Below, piece by piece: positions 16,951-24,274 of a stretch of 64,000 nt of DNA. Made by a program: the position numbers and the translations under genes. How positions within the stretch are numbered: position 1 is the stretch's first letter; each line of letters starts with the position of its first letter. Origin of the DNA: Halomarina rubra (GTDB lineage Archaea; Halobacteriota; Halobacteria; Halobacteriales; Haloarculaceae); assembly GCF_023699475.1 (NCBI RefSeq), contig NZ_JALXFV010000002.1, positions 310,001 through 374,000 of the forward strand. Reading direction: 5' to 3'. A model generated the notes under the pieces. That model saw only the letters and a program-made list of their open reading frames with translations. It did no database searches and was not told the origin of the DNA.

Positions 16951-18462
16951 TTACTCGAACCTGACCTTAACTTCGTTCTCGGAGACGTGCAGGTACGTGA
17001 TAACGTCACTGCCAGTGTATATAATGTTGTTACCGTTGGACGATGGTTCGTTGACGGAGTTTCCGTGGTTCCCGTCTGTCGAACGGAGGTCGAAGGTTGG
17101 TGCGAAGTGGTTGAAGTAGTGTCGTATAATCAGATCAGCGGACGCATCGCTTCCGACAGTGTAGGTGACATCCGCGTTATCACCCTCAAAATGGTCGAAC
17201 ACGACGGGGTCTTGGAGCGATATGCTGTTTGGATTCGAGGCAACCAAGTTGCTCGCTGTGACTGATTCGTAGTTCATCGACGGCGTCGAATCGCCGATGA
17301 GGTCGAGCTCAATTTTGGGTGTCGACCCACTGCAGTCAACCGTGTATGCGTTCTCCGCGTGCCAACCCTGGTACGTTTCACCACCATCGTGGTAGTAGAT
17401 AGTCAGATCGGCGGCATCTCCGCATCCACCGCTCCCTTGCATCTTGAGGTTGATTTCCATCTCTTGACCTCCCGAGTGGACGTACATCGACCAGTCGAGG
17501 CTTGAGAAATGGTCCTGTGTCCTGTCGATTGGTCGGAGAGTCACAGCGAGGTCTTTCAGACCGTCGCCGTCTTGCATCGACGGTTCCAGACCCCGTACTT
17601 GGAACGGATTGTCTTCACTCGGGAGGTTGAACTCACCTTGGTGACCTAAAGTAATCAGTTCCGCTGTGACGGTTTCTGCCCCGTGATCTACGTCAATGAC
17701 GCTTCCTTCTGTCCTTGAGTTGAAATACTCCTCCCATCCTTGGTAGTATTCGCTCTGAATTGTGACTATTATCTGCCCGTTACTCGCGGGGTTGGTGTAC
17801 TGCTTTGTCGAGTTATCGACGTAATCGGTGTTGGAATTTGGGTAGATGGTCTCGGTCGATGTCGCTCGCTCAACAACTGCCGTCGGTGACCCTGAAGCCG
17901 AGTCCTCCCCGGTGACAGTTACGACCGGGAGGGTGAGTGTCGACCCTTCGTAATGAAACTCGGGAGGCGAGACCATTTGCGTGTTTCCGTCCTGATGACG
18001 CCAGACGCCACCGCCCTGGTACGCTATCTCTGTGTCTCCGTTTTGGTAGACGACAGCTCCGAGAGGCCCTGAGTATATGTCCTCATCATCATCGTAGTTT
18101 CCATCGTCGGTCTTGTCGTCGTCACCGTCAGAATCGTCGCCATCGTGGTTCACGTGTGTGACGGTAATCGTGCCTTCACCCTCAACCACCTGATAGTTTC
18201 CTGATGAATGCCCGAGCGAGAGTTCTTGTAAGCTTTCTGCGCCAAGTGCAACTTGCGCAGCCCGCGAGTCGAACTGAGCCATCGACTGTTCGGCACGCTC
18301 AAGTGTTGATTGCCGCTCTGTGTCCTCGAGTGCGACCGAACCGAGAGCGACCACGCTCGTCATTCCAATCACGACCATTCCGAGGATGAGCACGTACCCA
18401 ACCGTCGACGACATCCCTCGAGAACGACTGGTCCATTTTTCAGAGATATCTCGACGACTCAT
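16951..18462 (-). CDS. Large pilin-like / adhesin-like surface protein (503 aa)
   Basis: The product starts MSRRDISEKWTSRSRGMSST. It has a basic head, an SRG junction, then the hydrophobic helix VGYVLILGMVVIGMTSVVAL: a class III (prepilin-like) leader. A ~460-residue extracytoplasmic domain follows, Ser/Thr/Asn/Gly-rich, with an Asp-only-like acidic loop near residues 120-145 and a Cys pair in the middle (GSGGCGDAADL, YTVDCSGS). The layout is like the last gene of the pilus operon, doubled in size. ATG 18462 is chosen because the frame upstream is in AT-rich non-coding DNA with a TATA-like box at the proper distance. It is transcribed towards the pilus operon. A tip adhesin or major surface subunit is a reasonable guess only. 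Confidence 0.72.
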   Translation of the reverse strand: MSRRDISEKWTSRSRGMSSTVGYVLILGMVVIGMTSVVALGSVALEDTERQSTLERAEQSMAQFDSRAAQVALGAESLQELSLGHSSGNYQVVEGEGTITVTHVNHDGDDSDGDDDKTDDGNYDDDEDIYSGPLGAVVYQNGDTEIAYQGGGVWRHQDGNTQMVSPPEFHYEGSTLTLPVVTVTGEDSASGSPTAVVERATSTETIYPNSNTDYVDNSTKQYTNPASNGQIIVTIQSEYYQGWEEYFNSRTEGSVIDVDHGAETVTAELITLGHQGEFNLPSEDNPFQVRGLEPSMQDGDGLKDLAVTLRPIDRTQDHFSSLDWSMYVHSGGQEMEINLKMQGSGGCGDAADLTIYYHDGGETYQGWHAENAYTVDCSGSTPKIELDLIGDSTPSMNYESVTASNLVASNPNSISLQDPVVFDHFEGDNADVTYTVGSDASADLIIRHYFNHFAPTFDLRSTDGNHGNSVNEPSSNGNNIIYTGSDVITYLHVSENEVKVRFE

Positions 18463-18485
18463 TGTATTGTTTTTGAGAACTACTT

Positions 18486-18500
18486 GGTAATAAACTAATT
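18486..18500 (-). promoter_or_regulatory. Candidate TATA box of the large pilin-like gene
   Basis: On the minus strand the sequence TTAGTTTATTACC lies about 25-35 bp before the ATG at 18462, in an AT-rich patch, consistent with an archaeal promoter and a very short leader. Confidence 0.4.
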
Positions 18501-18638
18501 GGCTACCTTGCTCAGAAAGGAGATGGGGGATCAAACACACATGCGGAATGTCAGAGAAATTTGAATAAGGGTGTCTAGAGTGTCATAGTCTGACTCAGGA
18601 AGGCGTTAAGTATGTTTGACTTGCTACACCGTAGCACA

Positions 18639-18734
18639 ATGGCAAAACAGACCCTCAAAGACGTGAGTCACACACCACCGACCGGCGAGCCAGTCGACAC
18701 AGTCTGGGAGCGAGGTAACGAACGAAACGAGTAA
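18639..18734 (+). CDS. Tiny 31-aa reading frame behind a TATA-like box (doubtful)
   Basis: ATG 18639 follows the TATA-like TTAAGTATG (18606-18614) by about 28 bp, the spacing of a leaderless haloarchaeal gene. The product begins MAKQTLKDVSHTPPTGEPVD and ends in ERNE. It could be a genuine small protein or the surviving 5' end of a deleted gene. No family recognised. Confidence 0.25.
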   Translation: MAKQTLKDVSHTPPTGEPVDTVWERGNERNE

Positions 18735-19174
18735 CGGCGACGGTCGCGACCGGTCTCTCCAACGAACATCAACGGTGAGCCATAGTGCTCGACGGCGACC
18801 GACAGAAGTTTGAGGAGCGTGATGACGCCTTTCTGACCCAGGAGTGCATTTACAGCGGCGGACAAAGGGACTTGGTCAACCATTGAACAGCCGCGCCGTC
18901 TCAAGAAAGACTCCGTTCGACGCGATTGCGGTGAGAACTGATGACCAAAGTTGCTGATTTGCACCTTCAGGAGACCGTGTGATGTCAGTCGAAACTGAGG
19001 TGGTGACCTACTCGTTGTAGCGCTCAACTGGTCCAACGGACCTCTCTAAGACGAGTCTTTCGAGGGCAAAAACATCTAAAAGACTGTAATAACTTTCTGG
19101 ACGATACTCTCGACCCGCGCCGCTTGAAGCGGTCTCGGTCCCACACTCAGCTCAACTCCCGGTAGATACGTGCA

Positions 19175-19531
19175 GTATAGCGATTGTGCAGTTGCTGAGG
19201 GTCGTGAGTAAGGGGGTGCTGTGGGAAGACACGTCGCCCGGCCAACCATTCTACTGAAACGCTTGAATTCGGGCATCTGAGTGGACTGCATGCGACCGAA
19301 ATCACGGCTGTAGCGAGGTGAGTGAATACTAAAACCGCTATACGCAACCGGGTTGTGGAACTGAACTCTCCCCCAATCTGTGCATTGAATCGCCACCGAG
19401 AGGGCATCTACATAAATCGAGTATCGCCTTCACACAGCGTATTTGAGCCTTCTACACGGCAGATAGCACTCTACACCCACAGCACCGGATGACAGAAACA
19501 GCCCGGATTTCACACCACAAAATCGCTATAC
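19175..19531. repeat. Three copies of a GTATAGCG(A/G)TT motif
   Basis: Copies lie at 19175-19188 (+ strand, GTATAGCGATTGTG) and, as complements, at 19331-19343 and 19518-19531. The second and third are in direct orientation, and similarity extends about 25 bp beyond the motif (both continue to a TGTGGAA and a CTCTC). The first is inverted relative to them. The arrangement resembles ends of insertion elements or multiple binding sites; no transposase gene lies between them. Confidence 0.4.
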
Positions 19532-19929
19532 GGAGCGAATGTGTGGAAAATTCTCTCGCTACGTTGACTAATATTCATTCGAACAGTCCTGCGTCCGGCC
19601 AACCAGTTCCGACTCGGAAACTCCCTTGGGAGGGGATTGAGGCTCTCTATCGGTGCTTTGTCCGTTTATCGGTCTGTGTGTGGGTAATGTCAATCGGCCG
19701 TTGGTACACCCGCTCTGGATGGGCTGAACTGCACAGACTCGTTGTACATCTATTCTACCGGGGTTCCAGCCATGTGTGGAACTTCGTCTCTGTGTACTGT
19801 TATGAACGTAATCGTCTGCTCCCGTCTCGTCACTCTAAGGTGAGTTCTTCACAGCGTTCATCGGGTGTTTCAGAGACACGTTTTCACCCTAGATACCAGA
19901 GGTCGGCACACGATGTTCGCTTGAGACAG

Positions 19930-21114
19930 TCAGGTGCTCCGTCTATCGAGGATGTTTGAGGATGACCGAGCACCTGCCACTCCCATCTCGTTGTGTGCTG
20001 TTTGATTCCAGTGAGCGTCGTCGTACATCATATCTCTCAGCGGGTAGTAGCGTGGATTGTCGACGTAGTATGCATTTTCGTCGAGGGCACAGGCAACTGC
20101 CTGTGCGTTCGAGATTCCACACCGTTCTGCAGTCGAGATCTGTGAGCCATAGACGACAAACGGGAGGTTCGGATATCGAAGTGACTCTCGATATCGGCCG
20201 AATAGACCCTGCAGTGACGAGAGATACCTGTTCGGTTCGACTCCGCGTTTCGCATCGTTGCCACCTTGACACCAATGGACCATTCGGAGATTCGGGGAGT
20301 ACCCCGCTTTTTTGAGCTCACCCAGTGCCTCCGTCGTCCACCGAATCGAGCGCTCAAACAGCGTCCCACTTGGACTCCAATTGCCGTTTCCGGTGTCTCC
20401 CGTCTCTGTAAGACCTGTTGCGCCTTTCGCGGTCTGGATAATGCAGATCTCACGTCTCGTCGCTGCATGGAGCGTGGTTACGAACGACGGCCATGCTGCT
20501 TCCATGACCTTCTTGCTGGTTCCCGATGACATTTCGACCAACGACGATGAGTCTGGTGGGTAGTAATACTGTCCAACCCCCGGCTCAACAGATGGCCACG
20601 TTGCATTACGATCGTCTGGATCACCGAGCGCGTTGCTTTGCCCGGCGATAACGAACACGTCGATATCACCATCGAGAGAGTCAGTTATTTCTCTTTTTCG
20701 GAGTTCCCGGTCTTCAGGACATGTGCCATCTGTGGCCCCATCTCGATTAGTGAGTTCAGAACCACCAACCGCGTCATCTGGTGGTTTCTCCATCCCAGGC
20801 GATCCATACTGTGAGGTTCCGGCCATCGACTGGTCGGACGAATCGAAATCAAGTGAGTGCCACTCGCCCGCGGCCTCTTCCCACCGGAAGATGCTGTTAC
20901 TGTCCGTGGCGTAGTACATTGCGCCGTCGAACGGCCCCGATTGTGGGCGATTGGCGTCACTGCCGGGCTCAAGGAGCATGGTTCGAAGCTTGCGCCGGCT
21001 CGCTTCTTCGAGGCGCTCTGTGTCAATGCACTGGTCGCACTCAGCGTCAGATCCTTCATTCAACAGGAGAAAGCCGCCCCATCGCGCCCGTGGTGAATCC
21101 GAGTTATCAGCCAT
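19930..21114 (-). CDS. SGNH / sialate O-acetylesterase-like hydrolase with N-terminal tail-fibre-like region
   Basis: A 394-aa protein. Residues ~150-390 look like a carbohydrate esterase of the SASA (sialate O-acetylesterase-like) SGNH group. Block I is VFVIAGQSNALGDPD with the nucleophile Ser, the oxyanion/Asn block is MVHWCQGGNDAKRG, and the catalytic Asp-His pair is in DDAHWNQTAHNEMG. The first ~150 residues are acidic and include MYYATDSNSIFRWEEAAGEW, resembling the short domain that caps many phage tail-fibre and structural proteins. There is no signal peptide. GC content is lower than in housekeeping neighbours. The gene lies 255 bp from tRNA-Ala in gene-poor DNA, so virus or mobile-element origin is plausible. 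Substrate is unknown; deacetylation of a surface glycan is an inference. Confidence 0.7.
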   Translation of the reverse strand: MADNSDSPRARWGGFLLLNEGSDAECDQCIDTERLEEASRRKLRTMLLEPGSDANRPQSGPFDGAMYYATDSNSIFRWEEAAGEWHSLDFDSSDQSMAGTSQYGSPGMEKPPDDAVGGSELTNRDGATDGTCPEDRELRKREITDSLDGDIDVFVIAGQSNALGDPDDRNATWPSVEPGVGQYYYPPDSSSLVEMSSGTSKKVMEAAWPSFVTTLHAATRREICIIQTAKGATGLTETGDTGNGNWSPSGTLFERSIRWTTEALGELKKAGYSPNLRMVHWCQGGNDAKRGVEPNRYLSSLQGLFGRYRESLRYPNLPFVVYGSQISTAERCGISNAQAVACALDENAYYVDNPRYYPLRDMMYDDAHWNQTAHNEMGVAGARSSSNILDRRST

Positions 21115-21157
21115 GAATGTCGTCGACCACCTACGACTGACGGGGTCGTCTCTCTTC

Positions 21158-21170
21158 TATTTAGGGAGAA
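21158..21170 (-). promoter_or_regulatory. Candidate TATA box of the esterase gene
   Basis: The minus strand reads CCCTAAATAGAAG about 45-55 bp before the ATG at 21114. It is the only AT-rich element in the leader region. Confidence 0.3.
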
Positions 21171-21230
21171 TCAACGAGGAAGCCTCGTGCTTCAGAGCGG
21201 TGGGAGGACGTCAAGAGACGAACAGAGAGC

Positions 21231-21262
21231 TATGGACGTGCCGAGAGTTGAACCCGGAGGAA
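21231..21262 (-). repeat. Eroded copy of the tRNA-Ala 3' end (possible old attachment site)
   Basis: The minus strand reads CCGGGTTCAACTCTCGGCAC followed by GTCCATAG. It differs from the 3' end of the tRNA-Ala gene (T arm, 3' acceptor strand and flank) at about four of 28 positions, and has the same orientation. The 5' half of a tRNA is absent. Partial duplication of a tRNA 3' end is the usual trace of integrase-mediated insertion; the mismatches imply age. No integrase gene is visible. Confidence 0.45.
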
Positions 21263-21368
21263 GATGGTCCTCTCGTTTCGCTCGGTGCTGCGACTTCCAG
21301 GCCAGGGCTTCAAATCCCGCCTGCATCGTACACACCTTCGGCTCGCGAGTTTGCTCGTCGGAGGAATA

Positions 21369-21440
21369 TGGACTTGCCGGGATTTGAACCCGGGGCCTCT
21401 CCCATGCCAAGGGAGTGATCTGCCACTGATCTACAAGCCC
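21369..21440 (-). tRNA. tRNA-Ala, anticodon GGC
   Basis: 72 nt, no intron, 3' CCA not encoded. The acceptor stem GGGCTTG pairs with CAAGTCC and contains the G3:U70 pair, the identity mark of alanine tRNA. D arm GATC/GATC; anticodon stem CTCCC/GGGAG with loop TTGGCAT giving anticodon GGC; T arm CCGGG/CCCGG with loop TTCAAAT; discriminator A73. It reads alanine GCC (and GCU) codons. The 3' end faces the low-GC segment 16190-21368, consistent with use as an integration site. Confidence 0.95.
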
Positions 21441-21467
21441 GCACTGCAACCCAATCTTTCCGAGGAC

Positions 21468-21478
21468 CGTACTTAATC
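21468..21478 (-). promoter_or_regulatory. Candidate TATA box of tRNA-Ala
   Basis: The minus strand reads GGATTAAGTAC about 30-38 bp upstream of the first base of the tRNA, the usual distance for an archaeal tRNA promoter. Confidence 0.5.
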
Positions 21479-21697
21479 CCATCGAACCGTGTAGCCCGTG
21501 CGTGACACCGACGCTCACGGCGTTGAGAGTAGCAACCCTTTTGCGGGTGACACACCGAGTCGCCGGTGGGAACAGCACAGCCGCATATCCGACATCGCCA
21601 CGGTCGCCCGTCTCGGGCACTCTTCCGTGGCTTGGGAGTGTGGACGTGCACTGGGCCAGGTTGGCCCGTAGCGGTTCGTGCAGTTCCAATTCAGCCT

Positions 21698-22165
21698 ATG
21701 GCACGAATGCACACCCGCCGTCGAGGGTCGTCCGGTTCGGACCGCCCCACGGCAGACGAACCACCGGAGTGGAGCGACGTAGACGCCGACGCCATCGAAG
21801 AGCGCGTCGTGGACCTGAAAGAGCAGGGCCACGACCCCTCCCAGATCGGCATGAAGCTGCGCGACGAGGGCGTTCAGGGAACGCCGGTCCCCAACGTGAA
21901 GTTGGCGACGGGCAAGAAGGTCACCGAGATTCTCGACGAGAACGACGCTTCGGACGACCTGCCCGAGGACCTGCGGAACCTGTTCGAGCGGGCCATCCGC
22001 CTGCGCGAGCACATGGACGCGAACCCCGGCGACGCGCAGAACAAGCGCGCACTCCAGAACACGGAGTCGAAGGTCCGCCGTCTGGTGGACTACTACCGCG
22101 GTGACGTCCTCGCGGAGGACTTCAAGTACACGTACGACGTCGCCAAGCGACTCCTCGAGGAGTAA
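21698..22165 (+). CDS. rps15: 30S ribosomal protein S15
   Basis: A 155-aa archaeal/eukaryal-type S15 (longer at the N-terminus than bacterial S15). It starts MARMHTRRRGSSGSDRP, the family's conserved basic head, followed by PPEWSDVDADAIEERVV and the DPSQIGMKLRDEGVQG segment. The C-terminal S15 helices end in KVRRLVDYYRG. It binds 16S rRNA in the central domain. ATG 21698 is chosen because the conserved head begins there; the upstream in-frame stretch lacks similarity. It leads an operon with a RecJ-like gene, pcc1 and rps3ae. Confidence 0.97.
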   Translation: MARMHTRRRGSSGSDRPTADEPPEWSDVDADAIEERVVDLKEQGHDPSQIGMKLRDEGVQGTPVPNVKLATGKKVTEILDENDASDDLPEDLRNLFERAIRLREHMDANPGDAQNKRALQNTESKVRRLVDYYRGDVLAEDFKYTYDVAKRLLEE

Positions 22166-22171
22166 GCCGAC

Positions 22172-23290
22172 ATGTCCGCCGCCGACCACCCCGAGGACGC
22201 CTCGACCGCCAGTGACGTCGCCGCGCGGTGCCGTGACGCCGAGTTCGTCAGACTCGTCGCCACGCCCGACGGTGACGCGCTCGCGGCGACAGGCATCCTC
22301 GCCAGCGCGCTCGCTGCGCGTGACGTCGCGTTCCAGACGAGCGTGACATGGTGGCCGGCGACCGACTCGGAGGCCGACCTCACCGTCTCCGTCGGGGCGA
22401 CGGGCGGCGACGTGTCCCTCACGGACACGACGCTCGCGCCCGCCGCCGCCGACGTCGCGACCGAACTCGACGCCGACCCCGACGCGACGCTCGCGCTCGC
22501 GGGGGCCGTGGCCGCCGGGGACGACCCCGGCGAGCACGCCGCGCTCCTCGACGAGGCGGGTCTCGACCGCGACCCCGGCATTGCCGGACCGGCCGACGAC
22601 GTCGCAGACGCGATGGCACACACCACGCTGGCACACGCGCCGTTCTCGGGTGACCCCGAGGAGACCGCCCGCACACTCGCGGGCGTCGACCGCGAGGGCC
22701 GCACCCTCGCCTCGCTGTTCGCGCTCTCGGTGCTCGAAACCGGGGCGCGCTACGCGGGCGAGGCCGTCGAACGAGCGCTGCACCCGTACGCGCTCGCCGA
22801 CCGGTTCGCGATGGCGACGCTCGCGGGGTACGCCGACGTGCTCGACGCGACTGCCCGGGTCCGCCCCGGGACGGGCGTCGCACTCGCACTCGGCTACGAC
22901 GTCCGCGAGACCGCTCTCGACGGGTGGCGCGAACACGCTCGCACGGTCCACGGGACCGTCCGCGAGGCGACGTTCGCCCGCCACGACGGCCTCGTCGTCA
23001 CCGACGTGACCGACGAGGCGTCGGCGGCGACGCTCGGGTCGGTCGCGCGACTCGTTCGGGACTTCCGTTCGCCGGAACCGGTCGTTCTCGCCCAGTCGGG
23101 CGGGACGGCCGCGGTCGCGTCGGCCGAGACCGACGTGACGACCCTCGTCGCGGAGGCCGCGAGCGCGGTCGGCGGCGAGGCACGCATCCGCGCCGCGGAC
23201 GGCGTGGGCACCCCTGCGTGCGCACAGGTCCGCGTGGACGAGACGGAGATGGACGCCGTGGTAGCGGCGCTCCGGAGGGCGCTCCCGTGA
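22172..23290 (+). CDS. RecJ-like DHH-superfamily protein lacking the DHH motif
   Basis: 372 aa, 6 bp after rps15. The N-terminal motif VATPDGDALAATGILASALA at about residues 28-47 matches the first metal motif of archaeal RecJ/GAN proteins (usual form DxDG). The other metal-binding motif, Asp-His-His, cannot be found anywhere, nor a clear replacement. The C-terminal ~100 residues resemble the DHHA1 substrate-binding region in spacing, but the usual GG-H motif is reduced to a GG (SAVGGEARIRAADG). A non-catalytic, Cdc45/GAN-like partner of the replication GINS complex is one possibility. The conserved neighbourhood with rps15, pcc1 and rps3ae suggests a core information-processing role. Assignment to the superfamily is confident; function is not. 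Confidence 0.7.
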   Translation: MSAADHPEDASTASDVAARCRDAEFVRLVATPDGDALAATGILASALAARDVAFQTSVTWWPATDSEADLTVSVGATGGDVSLTDTTLAPAAADVATELDADPDATLALAGAVAAGDDPGEHAALLDEAGLDRDPGIAGPADDVADAMAHTTLAHAPFSGDPEETARTLAGVDREGRTLASLFALSVLETGARYAGEAVERALHPYALADRFAMATLAGYADVLDATARVRPGTGVALALGYDVRETALDGWREHARTVHGTVREATFARHDGLVVTDVTDEASAATLGSVARLVRDFRSPEPVVLAQSGGTAAVASAETDVTTLVAEAASAVGGEARIRAADGVGTPACAQVRVDETEMDAVVAALRRALP

Positions 23291-23571
23291 GCGACCCGAC
23301 GGACGCCCACACGGGCGACGCCGACCGCTCGGCGACCGAGACGCCACGCACCGCGACGGTGCGGGTCGCGTTCGACGACGCCGAGACGTCCGAACAAGTC
23401 GCCGCGGCACTCGCCCCCGACAACACGCCCGAGATGGAGACGCGTGTCGAAGGGTCGACGGTCGAGACGACCATCACCCGCGAGACGACCGGTGGCCTCC
23501 GGACGACAGCGGACGACTACGTCAGCAACCTACAGGTAGCACAGCAGTTGACCGACACGACACAACCATGA
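23287..23571 (+). CDS. pcc1: KEOPS complex subunit Pcc1
   Basis: A 94-aa small subunit of KEOPS, which with Kae1, Bud32 and Cgi121 makes the t6A modification of ANN-decoding tRNAs. GTG 23287 overlaps the RecJ-like stop. After an acidic head the Pcc1 fold reads TATVRVAFDDAETSEQVAAA, then TRVEGSTVETTITRE and a final helix, DDYVSNLQVAQQL. Pcc1 forms dimers that bridge Kae1 subunits. The other KEOPS genes are not in the window. The next gene, rps3ae, overlaps by 4 bp. Confidence 0.88.
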   Translation: MSDPTDAHTGDADRSATETPRTATVRVAFDDAETSEQVAAALAPDNTPEMETRVEGSTVETTITRETTGGLRTTADDYVSNLQVAQQLTDTTQP

Positions 23572-24203
23572 GCGAACGTTCAGTATCACGACGACGACAG
23601 GAGAAACGCTGGTACACCGTGCTCGCCCCGGAGCAGTTCGACCGGGCCGAACTCGGTGAGACCGTCGCCGACGAGACCGAGAAGGTCTACGGCCGAACCA
23701 TCGAAACCACCCTCGGCGAACTGCAGGGTGACGCGGGCGAGAACAGCACGAAGCTCACGTTCCGCATCAACGACGTGGGCTCGGACGCCGCGTACACCGA
23801 GTTCGTCCAGCAGGAGCTCACGCGGGACTACCTCCGTAGTCTCGTCCGCCGCGGCTCCTCGAAGATCGCCGCGTACGTCACGGTCCTCACGACCGACGAC
23901 TACCGCGTGCAGGTCCAGCCCGTCGCCTTCACGACGAAGAAGGCCGACCGCAGCCAGGAGCACGCCATCCGCAAGCTGATGATCGAGCTCGTCGAAGAGG
24001 CCGCCACCGAGCGGACCTTCGAGGACCTCGTCGACAGCGTCACGGAGGGGCGACTCTCCTCGGCCATCTACGGCGAGGCCAAGACCATCTACCCGCTGCG
24101 CCGCGTCGAGATCCAGAAGCTTCGTCTCGAAGCGCGACCCGAAGAGGTCGCCGAAGAGGAAGAGACGAGCGTCGACGTCGACGACGCCGACGTCGAAGTC
24201 TAA
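23568..24203 (+). CDS. rps3ae: 30S ribosomal protein S3Ae
   Basis: A 211-aa archaeal/eukaryal ribosomal protein (eS1 family) on the small-subunit platform. Family features: basic N-terminus (MSERSVSRRRQEKRWYTVLA), FDRAELGETVADE, the KLTFRINDVGSDAAYTEFVQ region near residue 65, RRGSSKIAAYV near 103 and KIYPLRRVEIQKLR-like sequence near the C-terminus (IYPLRRVEIQKLR). The acidic C-terminal tail is typical of haloarchaeal versions. It ends the rps15 operon, converging on the halocyanin gene across 71 bp that contain a short T-run (ATTTTCT) suited to termination. Confidence 0.97.
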   Translation: MSERSVSRRRQEKRWYTVLAPEQFDRAELGETVADETEKVYGRTIETTLGELQGDAGENSTKLTFRINDVGSDAAYTEFVQQELTRDYLRSLVRRGSSKIAAYVTVLTTDDYRVQVQPVAFTTKKADRSQEHAIRKLMIELVEEAATERTFEDLVDSVTEGRLSSAIYGEAKTIYPLRRVEIQKLRLEARPEEVAEEEETSVDVDDADVEV

Positions 24204-24274
24204 CCGCCGCAGTTCAACCCGACTCGAATTTTCTGCGCATCGGTCGCCGAGCGACGGCTCCGGGGCGGTGAGCG

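Larger units (their letters stand above)
18463..19929. other. 1.5-kb low-GC segment without a convincing gene
   Basis: No open frame here has the acidic composition or third-position GC of the surrounding genes. Frames such as 19489-19959 (+) and 18668-19036 (-) translate to Arg/Ser/Cys-rich, low-confidence sequence. The segment holds a tiny TATA-linked frame (18639-18734) and three copies of a GTATAGCG(A/G)TT motif (listed separately). It reads like debris of mobile DNA; no transposase is recognised. Confidence 0.5.

Noticed and set aside
18668-19036. 122-codon minus-strand frame in the low-GC segment
   Set aside because: The middle (MVDQVPLSAAVNALLGQKGV) looks slightly protein-like, but ends are Arg/Ser-rich and no family is recognised; not enough to call.
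19489-19959. 156-codon plus-strand frame in the low-GC segment
   Set aside because: Arg-, Ser- and Cys-rich, not acidic, no start signal or motif; it also overlaps the esterase end. Treated as chance.
21295-21330. Possible second tRNA on the plus strand (TTCAAAT loop)
   Set aside because: The T-stem closing pair is wrong (C before TTC), and no matching acceptor, D arm or anticodon arm exists upstream.
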